A DNA stretch of 64,000 nt from positions 124,001-188,000 of the forward strand of contig NZ_SCVC01000032.1 of NCBI RefSeq assembly GCF_004297405.1, given 5' to 3'. The position numbers and the translations under genes are program-made. The number at the start of each line of letters is the position of its first letter. Position 1 is the stretch's first letter. The notes beneath the pieces were generated by a model. It was not told the DNA's origin. It was given only the letters and a program-made list of their open reading frames with translations, and made no database searches. The DNA comes from Reyranella sp. (lineage in GTDB: Bacteria > Pseudomonadota > Alphaproteobacteria > Reyranellales > Reyranellaceae). This document shows positions 42,822-53,075 of this stretch, one piece after another.

Positions 42822-44894
42822 TCACGCCGCGCGCTTCTTGGTCTCCTCGACAATGCGTTCAGCGGCACGCCCGACCAACTCCTGAAGATGGTCGAATTCC
42901 GTGCGGAAACTGCCGATGCCCTGCGTGACCGAACGGATCTCCACGATCATGTCGGCGATTTCTGCCTCGGGCATCAGCGCCGAAACCTCGTCCCAGCCGG
43001 TCCAGCCCGACCGTGTATCGTAGCCGAGAAGCTGGCCGCGCCGTCCGGAGATCAGCCGCTGCAGCCGCGGTGTCGATTCACTCGGCCCAACCACCGTGAC
43101 TTTCAGGATTGGCTCCAGCAATACCGGTTTGCACTTGGGCATGGCCTCGCTCATGGCGATGCGCGCGGCCATCTTGAACGACATTTCGGAGCTGTCGACG
43201 GAGTGATACTGGCCGTCGAACAGCGTCACCTCGAGATCGACGACCGGCTGGCCGAGCGGTCCTTCCTTCAGATAATCGATCAGCCCGTCCTCGACGGCCG
43301 GGATGAAGTTGCGCGGCACGACGCCACCCACGATCTTGTCAACGAAGCGGAAGCCCGAGCCGCGCGGCAGCGGCTTGATCTCGACCTTGATGTCGGCGAA
43401 CTGGCCGTGACCACCAGTCTGGCGCTTGTAGCGGGCATGTTGCTGCGCGCCAGCCTGGATGGTTTCGCGATAGGCGACGCGCGGTGTCGTCGTTTCGACC
43501 GCGACATTGTAGCGGCCCGCGAGCTTGTCGACCGCGACCTTGAGATGCATCTCGCCCTGGCCCTTGATCAGCAGCTCGTGCGTCTCGCCGCGTGCTTCAA
43601 AGGAGAGCGAGGGATCCTCCTCGACGATTTTATGTAGCGCGCCCGAGAGCTTGACCTCGTCGTTGCGGTTCTTGGCGGCGAGCGACAAGGTGAAAACCGG
43701 CGGATCGGCGACCGGGAAGTCAGCCGATGCAGCGATGCCGCTCGCGGACAATGTCTGTCCGGCCGAGATCGCCTCGACCTTGGCCAGCGCTACGATCTCG
43801 CCGGCCTTCGCTTCTGTCGTCTTGTCGAGGCGCTGTCCGAAGGGCCGCAGCAGGGTGCCGATCCGCTGGCCGCCCAGCGACTGGCCTTCGGTGAGCGTGC
43901 CCGACCAGACGCGGCAGAGCGAGAGCTTGCCAGCATGGCTCTGGTGCAGGACCTTGAAACACTCCGCCATTGCGACCCCATTCGACGGCAAAGCCCGGCG
44001 CTTAGCCGTCACATCGACGAAAGGGGTGTCGTGACGTAATGCTTTCAACAGTCGGCGCACACCATTCTCGCGATCGCCGGCGCCCAGTAGGACGGGCGAG
44101 ATCTGGTCGGAGCCGAATTCGTCGTGCAGGTCGCGGTAGATCAGCGATTTCTCGGGCGCCACGTCCTCGATGAGCTGTTCGAGCAGCGTGTCGTCGAATT
44201 CCGACAGCGTTTCCAACATTTCGCGGCGTGCCTCGCTTTCGCGCGGCAGGATTTCAGCTGGCATCTCGATCAGGTCCGAGGCGCCGCTCGACTTGTAGCG
44301 ATAGGCGCGTTCGCTCACGAGATCGACATAGCCCACGGTTTCTTCGCCGCCATCGGCGGTCGATCGCCGAATCGGCACCTGGCGCAGCACAAGCTTGCGC
44401 GTCGAGATGGCCTGCAGCGCGGCCAGCATGTCGCGCACGCGGACGTCGGCCGAATCGATCTTGTTGATGAAGATGATGTGCGGAAGGTGACGGTCTTCGA
44501 TGTATTTCAGCAATGGCGTCAGGGCCACGACCCGCTCGGGTGAAGGCTCGCAGACGAGGACGACAGCGTCGCACACGGCGAGGGCCGTGAAGGCATCGTG
44601 CTGGAACTCGATCGAGCCCGGCACGTCGAGGAAAGTCCACTGATCGCCGAGATAGTCGACCGAGGCCATGTTGATCTCGGTGCCCATGCCGCGCTTGCGG
44701 GCTTCGGGTGAGCCGTCGCCGATGGAAGTGCCCGCACGTGTCGAACCGCGCCGGCCGATGGCTCCCGTGGCGAAGAGGATGCTCTCGAGCAGGCTGGTCT
44801 TGCCCGAGAGATACGGCCCGCACAGCGCCACCACGCGGTGCGCGCCGCTACCTGGTCTGCCCCCGGTGATGGTCTCGGTCTTGAGTTCGGCCAT
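42822..44894 (-). CDS. EF-G-like translational GTPase (EF-G2 type)
   Basis: A 690-residue protein with the five-domain EF-G layout. P-loop CGPYLSGKTSLLES at 25-38, switch-II region FLDVPGSIEF, FINKIDSADVR as G4. Domain IV contains QTGGHGQFADIKVEIKPL and domain V ends with MIVEIRSVTQGIGSF. The catalytic His of canonical EF-G (D-T-P-G-H) is Ser94 here, and the RGITI effector motif reads RGMGTEI, so GTP hydrolysis and ribosome role probably differ from FusA. Known EF-G2 paralogues show similar changes. AAGGAGG precedes ATG 44894. Confidence 0.88.
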   Translation of the reverse strand: MAELKTETITGGRPGSGAHRVVALCGPYLSGKTSLLESILFATGAIGRRGSTRAGTSIGDGSPEARKRGMGTEINMASVDYLGDQWTFLDVPGSIEFQHDAFTALAVCDAVVLVCEPSPERVVALTPLLKYIEDRHLPHIIFINKIDSADVRVRDMLAALQAISTRKLVLRQVPIRRSTADGGEETVGYVDLVSERAYRYKSSGASDLIEMPAEILPRESEARREMLETLSEFDDTLLEQLIEDVAPEKSLIYRDLHDEFGSDQISPVLLGAGDRENGVRRLLKALRHDTPFVDVTAKRRALPSNGVAMAECFKVLHQSHAGKLSLCRVWSGTLTEGQSLGGQRIGTLLRPFGQRLDKTTEAKAGEIVALAKVEAISAGQTLSASGIAASADFPVADPPVFTLSLAAKNRNDEVKLSGALHKIVEEDPSLSFEARGETHELLIKGQGEMHLKVAVDKLAGRYNVAVETTTPRVAYRETIQAGAQQHARYKRQTGGHGQFADIKVEIKPLPRGSGFRFVDKIVGGVVPRNFIPAVEDGLIDYLKEGPLGQPVVDLEVTLFDGQYHSVDSSEMSFKMAARIAMSEAMPKCKPVLLEPILKVTVVGPSESTPRLQRLISGRRGQLLGYDTRSGWTGWDEVSALMPEAEIADMIVEIRSVTQGIGSFRTEFDHLQELVGRAAERIVEETKKRAA

Positions 44895-45079
44895 GACAAT
44901 GTCCTCCTTCTTCGCGAATGCAATACGCGTAGAAGCCCCGGAGGCGTCTCCAGGAAGGACGGGCTAACCCGCGGCGCCTCGTTCGGAGCGAAGCCCTGTG
45001 TCGACGAAATCGTTTCACCGGGGGCAGGCCGAGTCAATTGGCCGGCTGCGACTTGTGGATGAGATTTCGCTGGGAGGCA

Positions 45080-45100
45080 GTCGATACGCCTTATATCGAC
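45080..45100. promoter_or_regulatory. Inverted repeat before the TetR gene (possible autoregulatory operator)
   Basis: GTCGATA (45080-45086) and TATCGAC (45094-45100) form a perfect 7-bp inverted repeat with 7-base spacer, ending five bases before the TetR start codon. A repressor bound here could block its own transcription. Confidence 0.45.
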
Positions 45101-45105
45101 GGGCG

Positions 45106-45696
45106 ATGATCGAGAGGCGCGAAGAAAAACCCAGCCGCCGTGGCCGGCCGCGTTCGACGGCGGCGGAGATTGCCATTCTCGACGCGGCCTACGGGCTCAT
45201 CGTTTCGAAAGGCCTGGCGGCGGCGACCATGGATGCGATCGCCCGCGCGTCCAAGGTTTCCAAAATGACGGTCTACAAATGGTGGCCGTCGCGCGAAGCC
45301 CTGCTGATCGATGCCTTTCTCCGGCATGCGTCGTTGATGCTGCCGCTCACGGACGAGGGCGATCCGGTCGCGACATTGCAGCGGCACGCGGCGGCCTACG
45401 CCGAAGCGCTGAAGAGCGAGTTCGGCAAGGTACAGCTTGCCGTCATCTCCGAATGCATCGCCAAGACAGGCTCTGCACAGCTCTTCACGGAACGCTATCT
45501 CGACATCCGGCGAAAGACCGCGACGTCGATCATCGAGCGCGGCCAGAAGGATGGCTCGATCACAGCGGGCGTTGCGGCGGGCGACCTCTACGACCGCATC
45601 TACGGCACGCTCTTCTATCGCTTCCTGTTCGAGTTCAGGCCGCTGTCCGGCGACTATGCGCGGAAGCTGGTGGCCTCTCTCCTGACGCCTCGGTGA
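45106..45696 (+). CDS. TetR-family transcriptional regulator
   Basis: A 196-residue TetR repressor. The N-terminal basic region RRGRPRSTAAEIAILDAAYG leads into the helix-turn-helix (GLAAATMDAIARASKVSKMT, VYKWWPSREALL). The C-terminal ligand domain is variable. It overlaps the convergent fatty acid desaturase gene by 62 bases at their 3' ends, which suggests functional linkage: regulators of this type often sense acyl-CoAs or fatty acids and control desaturases. Start at ATG 45106; no strong ribosome-binding site close by. Confidence 0.9.
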   Translation: MIERREEKPSRRGRPRSTAAEIAILDAAYGLIVSKGLAAATMDAIARASKVSKMTVYKWWPSREALLIDAFLRHASLMLPLTDEGDPVATLQRHAAAYAEALKSEFGKVQLAVISECIAKTGSAQLFTERYLDIRRKTATSIIERGQKDGSITAGVAAGDLYDRIYGTLFYRFLFEFRPLSGDYARKLVASLLTPR

Positions 45697-46588
45697 GGCA
45701 GCGCCAGGCCGCGGGAACGACCCGGCGGTAGCCCTGGCCCTGATGGACGATCCGCGCAGCGACCAACCGGTTCAACTCGGGGAGGGCGTGGAAGGGGACT
45801 GACGGAAACGCATGGTGCTCGGCGTGATAGGGCATGTTCCAGGCGAACCAGCGCACGATGCCGTTCGTATAGGTCGTCCGCGTGTTTTCGAGCGCGCTCG
45901 ACGAATGGCCACAGCCGGTATGTTCGGAATAGAGATAGGGCCTGAGGAAGAACTGGCCGATCAGTACAGGACCGACCCAAACCCAAAGCAGCAGCGGCGA
46001 GGCCAGGGCGACCGATCCTGTCGCCAGCGCCAGGTAGAACGCGGTGTAGGCCCGAGCTTCCCACACGATCAGCCCGCGCTTGTCCTCCGGTACCCAGGGC
46101 GCTGCGACTTTGCCGGTGATCGCATGGTGCAGCATCAGCAGCAGTCGGTTGCCGAGTTGCGGCAGGCCGGTGAAGGACAGGAGCCGTCGCGGCAGCGAAT
46201 CGGTCCGCGAGCTGACAATGAGTTCGGGGTCCTTCTCGAGGTCCTGCGTGTGGCGGTGATGATCCCAGTGGAAGAGGCGGTAGTACTCGTAGGGCAGACC
46301 GATCAACACGCCGCAGAGCTGACCGACCGCGGAGTTGAGGACGCGTGTCCTGAACGCCGTCTTGTGCGCGGTTTCGTGCAACGGCGTGAAGAGGAAGGCG
46401 ATGCAGAAGCCCTGCACGGCCATGAGCGGCAGGGCCGCCAGCACGCCATAGGCCGCGGCCAGCATCGAGATGAGCACCGCCAGCGCCACGATCAGGCCAA
46501 GCTGGCTCACGATGCGCATCACCGCCGGCGCATTGTTCTGTACCGAAAGCGCCCGGATGGCGGCGGGACCTGCCGACGGACCAGCCAT
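45635..46588 (-). CDS. Fatty acid desaturase family protein
   Basis: A 317-residue membrane di-iron enzyme. The three His boxes are present: HETAHKTAF, HWDHHRHTQD and HAEHHAFPS, spaced as in acyl-lipid desaturases or beta-carotene-hydroxylase relatives. Four transmembrane segments (LGLIVALAVLISMLAAAYGV; YTAFYLALATGSVALASPL). It needs a ferredoxin or similar donor. ATG 46588 has GGAGG. A 19-bp palindrome at 46607-46625 is its likely operator. The 3' end overlaps the TetR gene. Confidence 0.88.
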   Translation of the reverse strand: MAGPSAGPAAIRALSVQNNAPAVMRIVSQLGLIVALAVLISMLAAAYGVLAALPLMAVQGFCIAFLFTPLHETAHKTAFRTRVLNSAVGQLCGVLIGLPYEYYRLFHWDHHRHTQDLEKDPELIVSSRTDSLPRRLLSFTGLPQLGNRLLLMLHHAITGKVAAPWVPEDKRGLIVWEARAYTAFYLALATGSVALASPLLLWVWVGPVLIGQFFLRPYLYSEHTGCGHSSSALENTRTTYTNGIVRWFAWNMPYHAEHHAFPSVPFHALPELNRLVAARIVHQGQGYRRVVPAAWRCLTEASGERPPASAHSRRTAA

Positions 46589-46606
46589 GCTGGCATCCTC
46601 CGTTTA

Positions 46607-46625
46607 ACTGTACTGATAGTACAGT
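46607..46625. promoter_or_regulatory. 19-bp palindromic operator upstream of the desaturase gene
   Basis: ACTGTACTGATAGTACAGT: perfect 8-bp half-sites with a 3-base centre, 19 bases before the desaturase start. Size and symmetry are typical of TetR-family operators. Its half-site differs from the repeat in front of the adjacent TetR gene, so the cognate regulator is not proven. Confidence 0.65.
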
Positions 46626-46644
46626 AAATAGAGGGGAGCGGCAA

Positions 46645-46676
46645 GAAAAAGGGCCGGTCCCCGAAGGGCCGGCCCT
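46645..46676 (-). terminator. Rho-independent terminator of the aminotransferase gene
   Basis: AGGGCCGG (46650-46657) pairs with CCGGCCCT (46669-46676); on the minus strand the stem is followed by TTTTC. It lies 26 bases after the aminotransferase stop and isolates it from the desaturase operator. Confidence 0.88.
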
Positions 46677-46701
46677 GTTCCTCAACTTTGTTTGGGCTCG
46701 C

Positions 46702-48230
<1,529 letters not shown>

Positions 48231-48728
48231 GTGAATCGGTTGCTGGTCCCGTTGCGTTTCCTGATCTCGCCGATTTTCATCGCCGCGATCAATCTGCTCA
48301 TTCTCTTCCCGATGGTGCTGTCCATTATCGACGTGGCCAAGAGCGTCTTTCGGCACGTCGATACCCATGAGCCGGTAACGATCACGTCGACGGTCGCGCT
48401 GATAATGATCGGCTGGGGTGTCGCCCTGGAGGAGCGCGACGTGATCCGCAAGTTCTTCGGCGTTTCCGGCCGACCGGACGAAGCGCGACAGGCCCATATA
48501 GACAAGGTTTGCCACGACTTTGGTGTGGCCCAGCTCGTGCTGGGACTGTTTGCCGAAATCGCCGTGGCGATGATCAGTCTTCCCGACCGCATCATCAACA
48601 CGGCCAGCTATGAGTATCCCTTGCTCGCCATTTCCCTGACGTTGATCGCCATCGCCGCCGTCTTCCAAGTCCGGCACATCTTTGTGCTGCTGCTTGGCAT
48701 GTGGCGTCCGGTGCCGGCGGCCTCCTGA
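48231..48728 (+). CDS. Hypothetical four-helix membrane protein
   Basis: From GTG 48231 the protein has 165 residues with four predicted membrane helices: FLISPIFIAAINLLILFPMV, ITSTVALIMIGWGVALEE, VAQLVLGLFAEIAVAMISL and LLAISLTLIAIAAVFQVRH. A charged cytoplasmic loop between helices 2 and 3 contains ERDVIRKFFGV. I do not recognise a family. An ATG at 48099 in the same frame would add 44 residues of unstructured sequence and overlaps a promoter-like box, so the start is uncertain (48099, 48222 and 48231 are candidates). Confidence 0.6.
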   Translation: MNRLLVPLRFLISPIFIAAINLLILFPMVLSIIDVAKSVFRHVDTHEPVTITSTVALIMIGWGVALEERDVIRKFFGVSGRPDEARQAHIDKVCHDFGVAQLVLGLFAEIAVAMISLPDRIINTASYEYPLLAISLTLIAIAAVFQVRHIFVLLLGMWRPVPAAS

Positions 48729-48735
48729 ACGACCT

Positions 48736-49554
48736 CTAGTCGACGAGGCGGATCGAGGCCTCGACGGTCATCTTGGCGTCGCCGAAGCCGATGCGCCGGC
48801 CGCTGACCGGCGCGGCATCGCGATAGTCGAGGCCGACGGCGACCCTGAGGCTGTCGCCGCGCGGGCTGATGCCGTTGGCGGGGTCGAAGCCGACCCATTC
48901 GAGGCCGGGCACCCAGGCCTCAGCCCAGGAATGGCTGGTACGGCCGACATGCAGGTCGGGATCGTCGTTGCGCAAGTAGCCGCTGACATAGCGCGCGGGA
49001 ACGCCGAGCCGCCGGCAGCAGGCGATGAAGACGTGCGCGTCGTCCTGGGCGACGCCCGCACCGCGGGCCAGCGCCTCGACGGCCGTGGTGTCCACCGTGG
49101 AAACTCCGGTCTTGTAGGCGATACGCTTGGCGATCCGTTCCATCAGCTCATGCAGGACGGCGACGCGCTGCGCCGGATCGGCGGCGCGCTCGGCAAGGCC
49201 ATCGATCAACGAATCGAAGCTCGCATCGTGTCGTGCCAGCCCGGCGTTGCGCAGCCAGAACGGCGCCGGCAGGCTGGGCGTATCGGCATAGCGCAACCAT
49301 TGATCGGCACCGCCATACTCGTAGAGCCCGTGCACGACGATCTCGACGGCCTCGTGCTGGTGCGCCACCGAAAAAGTCGTCACTTGATTGCCGTGACCGT
49401 CGACCCATTCCGAGCGCTTGCCCGGACCGTCGATGCGCCACGACACGATGCGCTGTCCCGAGGCAGGCTTAGGCGTCAGCCGGACGTCGTGGATCGAATG
49501 GCCGGAGGGCTGGTCGAAGTCGAAGCGCGTGGCGTGGTGGATGGAGAAGCGCAT
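48736..49554 (-). CDS. Transglutaminase-like protein lacking the catalytic Cys
   Basis: A 272-residue protein with an N-terminal beta domain (MRFSIHHATRFDFDQPSGHS) and a transglutaminase-like core at about residues 150-230. The core line reads GAGVAQDDAHVFIACCRRLG: the position of the nucleophilic Cys in the usual GVCQD is Ala169. His208 (TSHSWAEAW) and Asp224 (GFDPANG) remain. It may be a non-hydrolytic binding protein, or Cys179/Cys180 may serve. It is the last gene of a three-gene minus-strand operon with alpha-E and circularly permuted ATP-grasp proteins. Confidence 0.88.
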   Translation of the reverse strand: MRFSIHHATRFDFDQPSGHSIHDVRLTPKPASGQRIVSWRIDGPGKRSEWVDGHGNQVTTFSVAHQHEAVEIVVHGLYEYGGADQWLRYADTPSLPAPFWLRNAGLARHDASFDSLIDGLAERAADPAQRVAVLHELMERIAKRIAYKTGVSTVDTTAVEALARGAGVAQDDAHVFIACCRRLGVPARYVSGYLRNDDPDLHVGRTSHSWAEAWVPGLEWVGFDPANGISPRGDSLRVAVGLDYRDAAPVSGRRIGFGDAKMTVEASIRLVD

Positions 49555-49564
49555 GGTCCGTCCC

Positions 49565-50497
49565 TCAATCCAGCAGGAATTGCCGGCCGATCTCGTCATT
49601 CAGCGTCGCGATGTCACCGCGCAGCGTGCCGAGGAACTTTGCCAGGCCGACGTCGAATACCTGGTCGATGCGTGCGTAGCGCAGTCGCGCATGCAGCTCG
49701 CCGGCCAGCCGGTCGGCTTCACCATGCGTGCCGTAGGCGTCGGCCAGCTCGCGCATGTTGAGATCGACCATCCAGAGGCAGTGATGCACCGAGCGCGGCA
49801 CGTCGCGCCGCAGCATCATCAGCTCCGCCACCTTCATGGGATGCAGCGAGCTTCGATAGATGCGCCGGTAGGTGCGGACCGCGCCGATGCAGGCCAGCAG
49901 CTCCGACCAGGCGAAATAGTCGAGGCTCTCGGCATTGGGATCGCCGTCAGGCCGCAGCAGGTGGAACTTCACGTCGAGAATGCGGCCGGTATTGTCGGCA
50001 CGTTCGAGGAAAGCGCCGAGTTGCAAGAAGTTGTTGGCCTCGTCGCGCAACAGGGTCACTTGTGCGGCACCGAAGATCATGACGGCCTGCTTCTTCACCG
50101 ATTCGATCAGGGCGCCGCGGTCGAGCGTCGCGCGGTTGCCGCGCAGGCGGCCGCTCAGCTCCAGCCACAGCCCGTTCAGGCTCTCCCAGACATCGACGGT
50201 GATGTTGTTGCGTTCCTCGCGGGCATTGCGCCGCGCCGCGCCGATCGAGTTCACGATCGAGGAGGGGTTGTTCTCGTCGATCACCAGGAAGTCGATCAGG
50301 CTCGCCAGCCGGCCACCCTGGAGCTGGCTCTGGCGGAACTCGTCCTCCATGCCGAAGATCGCCGCGACGCCGGCCGCTTCCTCGCCGCGCGACTGCAGGG
50401 CCATGCGCTGCGTCGCCTCGATCAACCGCGCCGTCGACTTGGCGCGCTGCAGGTAGCGGCCCATCCAGTAGAGGTTCTTGGCGGTGCTGCTCAGCAT
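49565..50497 (-). CDS. Alpha-E domain protein (DUF403)
   Basis: A 310-residue all-helical protein opening MLSSTAKNLYWMGRYLQRAK, the DUF403/alpha-E signature, with ENNPSSIVNSIGAARRNARE, NNFLQLGAFLERADNTGRIL and PRSVHHCLWMV later. Alpha-E proteins always go with circularly permuted ATP-grasp proteins and transglutaminase-like proteins; comparative genomics (Iyer and co-workers) predicted a peptide or amide-forming role. It lies four bases after the ATP-grasp gene and ten bases before the transglutaminase-like gene. Confidence 0.92.
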   Translation of the reverse strand: MLSSTAKNLYWMGRYLQRAKSTARLIEATQRMALQSRGEEAAGVAAIFGMEDEFRQSQLQGGRLASLIDFLVIDENNPSSIVNSIGAARRNAREERNNITVDVWESLNGLWLELSGRLRGNRATLDRGALIESVKKQAVMIFGAAQVTLLRDEANNFLQLGAFLERADNTGRILDVKFHLLRPDGDPNAESLDYFAWSELLACIGAVRTYRRIYRSSLHPMKVAELMMLRRDVPRSVHHCLWMVDLNMRELADAYGTHGEADRLAGELHARLRYARIDQVFDVGLAKFLGTLRGDIATLNDEIGRQFLLD

Positions 50498-50501
50498 GGC
50501 G

Positions 50502-51941
50502 CTACCTGCTGCCGGCCGGCGCGTCGGGCGCCAGCACCCAGGTATCCTTGGTGCCGCCGCCCTGGCTCGAATTGACGACCAGCGAGCCTTCCTTCAGCGC
50601 AACGCGCGTCAGCCCGCCGGGCACGATGGTGATCTTGCGGCCCGAGAGGACGAAGGGCCGGAGATCGACATGGCGCGGCGCTACGCCCTGGCTCACGAAG
50701 GTCGGGCAGGTCGACAGCGCCAGGGTCGGCTGGGCGATGTAGTTGTCGGGCCGTGCCTTGAGAAGGCCGGCGAACTCCTCGATCTCGGCCTTGCTCGAGG
50801 TCGGGCCGACCAGCATGCCCTTACCGCCCGAACCGTGGACTTCCTTCACGACCAGTTCGGGCAAGTGTTCGAGCACGTATTTGTAGTCGTCGGACCGATC
50901 GCAGCGCCAGGTCGGTACGTTCTGCAGGATCGGCTCCTCGCCGAGATAGAAGCGCACCATTTCGGGGACATACATGTAGGTCGACTTGTCGTCGGCCACG
51001 CCGTTGCCCAGCGCATTCACGATGTTGACGCGGCCGGCACGCAGCGCGCCCAGGAGACCGGCCACGCCCAAATAGGAATCGGGGCGCATCGCCAGTGGAT
51101 CGAGGAAGGCGTCATCGACTCGACGATAGATCACGTCGACCCGTTGCGGCCCGCGCGGCGTGCGCATGTAGACGCGGCTTTCGTCGACGAACAGGTCCGA
51201 ACCCTTGACCAGCTCGATGCCCATCTCGTCGGCCAGGAAGGCATGTTCGAAGTAGGCACTGTTGTAGTGGCCCGGCGTCAGCAGCACGACGTTGGGCTCG
51301 ACATCGTCGCTGAAGGAGACTGAGCGCAGTGTAGCCAGCAGCTCCTCGGAATAGTCGGCGACGGGCAGCACGCGCATGGCCGAGAACAACTCGGGCGCCA
51401 GCCGCATCATCACTTCGCGGTTTTCGAGCACGTAGGACACGCCCGACGGTGTGCGCACATTGTCCTCGAGGACGTAAAAATCCTTCTCGCCGACGCGCAC
51501 CAGGTCGATGCCGGCGATGTGGGCATGCACGCCGCCCGGCAGTTCCAGGCCCTGCGCCATCGCCACGAACTCGGCGTTCATCAGGATCTGTTCTTCGGGA
51601 ATGATCCCGGCGCGGCAGATCTCGCGCTGTCCGTAGGCGTCGGCGAGGAAGGCGTTGAGCGCGCGCACGCGCTGCGACAGGCCCTTGTGCAGAAACTCCC
51701 ATTCGTCCCAGGCGATGACACGCGGGATGATGTCGAACGGGATCGTGGTTTCGTGGCCGTCGGTCGCGCCATAAGCGCCGAACGTAATGCCGTGCCGTCT
51801 ATAGAAGAGGTCGACCTCGTGGCGGGTCGCGGCGACGCGCTCGGGGGATGTGCGGTCCAACCAGTCGGCGACTCCGCGATAGGGCTGGCGGACCGAGCCA
51901 TCCGCGCCCGAGTTCATTTCGTCAAATGCCTTTGCCGCCAT
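50502..51941 (-). CDS. Circularly permuted ATP-grasp protein (DUF404/DUF407, type 2)
   Basis: A 479-residue putative amidoligase. Conserved stretches: FDIIPRVIAWDEWEFLHKGL, RVRALNAFLADAYGQREICR, YVLEDNVRTPSGVSYVLENR, LTPGHYNSAYFEHAFLADEM, NALGNGVADDKSTYMYVPEM, VVKEVHGSGGKGMLVGP and APRHVDLRPFVLSG. The KEVHGSGGKGM loop and the D-x-R acidic region suit ATP and metal binding. It would ligate an amino group to a carboxylate, product unknown. First gene of the three-gene operon; ATG 51941 has GGGGGTG upstream. Confidence 0.93.
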   Translation of the reverse strand: MAAKAFDEMNSGADGSVRQPYRGVADWLDRTSPERVAATRHEVDLFYRRHGITFGAYGATDGHETTIPFDIIPRVIAWDEWEFLHKGLSQRVRALNAFLADAYGQREICRAGIIPEEQILMNAEFVAMAQGLELPGGVHAHIAGIDLVRVGEKDFYVLEDNVRTPSGVSYVLENREVMMRLAPELFSAMRVLPVADYSEELLATLRSVSFSDDVEPNVVLLTPGHYNSAYFEHAFLADEMGIELVKGSDLFVDESRVYMRTPRGPQRVDVIYRRVDDAFLDPLAMRPDSYLGVAGLLGALRAGRVNIVNALGNGVADDKSTYMYVPEMVRFYLGEEPILQNVPTWRCDRSDDYKYVLEHLPELVVKEVHGSGGKGMLVGPTSSKAEIEEFAGLLKARPDNYIAQPTLALSTCPTFVSQGVAPRHVDLRPFVLSGRKITIVPGGLTRVALKEGSLVVNSSQGGGTKDTWVLAPDAPAGSR

Positions 51942-52039
51942 CCAGCATTTCACCCCCTGTTGATTCACAGTACAAGCAATCGACGGGCCAACAAAGTGGC
52001 TCCGTAGATCGGAATTCGAGGGCGTAACGGGAGGGCAGC

Positions 52040-53029
52040 GTGAAGCAGGTGCTGATCGATCGCTATGGAACGCCGTGGGACGTCGCGCGCTGTGCCGATG
52101 TCCCCGATGTCGGTGAGCCGGCGGCCGACGAGGTCGTGTTCGATGTCCTGGCCTTTCCCATCAATCCTGCCGACATGTGGTTCTGCAAAGGCAGCTACCG
52201 GTTGAAGCCGCCATTGCCGGCCACGCCAGGCGCGGAGTGCGTCGGCCGCGTCACGTCGGTCGGTTCGGCCGTGACGCACGTCAAGAAAGGCGATCTCGTC
52301 ATCAACCTGCAACGCGAGAACTGGGCGCAGAAGCGGCGCGTGAAGGGTGACGATGCCATCCCGCTGCCGGCCGGTATCGACCTGCGCCAGGCCGCCATGG
52401 TGCGCATCAATCCGCCGACGGCCCAACTCATGCTCCAGGACTTCGTCGATCTGAAGCCCGGCGAATGGGTGATCCAGAACGTCGCCAACTCGGCGGTCGG
52501 CCGCCTGCTGATTGTGCTGGCAAAGCAACGCGGGCTGCGCACCGTCAACGTCGTGCGCCGGCCCGAGCTCGAGGCGGAGCTGAAAGCCCTGGGTGCGGAC
52601 CTCGTGGTCGTCGACGGCAGCGATCTAGCTGCGCGCGTTGCCAAGGCGACGGACGAGGCTGGGATCAGGCTCGGTGTCGAGGCGATTGGCGGCGCGGCGA
52701 CGGGGCGGATCGTCGAGTGCATCGCGACCGAGGGCACAGTGGTGCACTACGGTTCGATGAGCGGCGAGGACCCCGAGGTAACGCGCAGCAACTTCATCTA
52801 TCGCGGCATCAAGCTCACGGGCTTCATGCTGGGCCGCGGGCTGGCGAAGCGCAGCCCGGAGAAGATCCGCGATATCTATGCGGATCTCGGCGGGCAGGTG
52901 CTGGCGGGCAAGCTGCACGCGCCAGTGGACACGGTCTACCCAATCGAGAAAATCAAGGAAGCGTTGGCCCATGCCGACAGGGGCGGGCGTAATGGCAAAA
53001 TCCTGGTGGCGCCCAACGGCCCTGTCTGA
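52040..53029 (+). CDS. Zinc-independent MDR-family reductase (MECR/2-enoyl thioester reductase-like)
   Basis: A 329-residue medium-chain dehydrogenase/reductase. PATPGAECVGRVTSVGSAVT, then WVIQNVANSAVGRLLIVLAK and TVNVVRRPELEAELKALGAD match mitochondrial-type 2-enoyl-ACP/CoA reductases, which lack the catalytic zinc; no Cys/His zinc ligands are visible. GTG 52040 with GGGAGGG upstream. It probably reduces an enoyl thioester or quinone with NADPH. Divergent from the ATP-grasp operon and followed by an NTF2-like gene 46 bases on. Confidence 0.88.
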   Translation: MKQVLIDRYGTPWDVARCADVPDVGEPAADEVVFDVLAFPINPADMWFCKGSYRLKPPLPATPGAECVGRVTSVGSAVTHVKKGDLVINLQRENWAQKRRVKGDDAIPLPAGIDLRQAAMVRINPPTAQLMLQDFVDLKPGEWVIQNVANSAVGRLLIVLAKQRGLRTVNVVRRPELEAELKALGADLVVVDGSDLAARVAKATDEAGIRLGVEAIGGAATGRIVECIATEGTVVHYGSMSGEDPEVTRSNFIYRGIKLTGFMLGRGLAKRSPEKIRDIYADLGGQVLAGKLHAPVDTVYPIEKIKEALAHADRGGRNGKILVAPNGPV

Positions 53030-53075
53030 ATGATCTTGTTTGAATAGGGCGCAATCTGAGTGAGGGAGTGAACAG

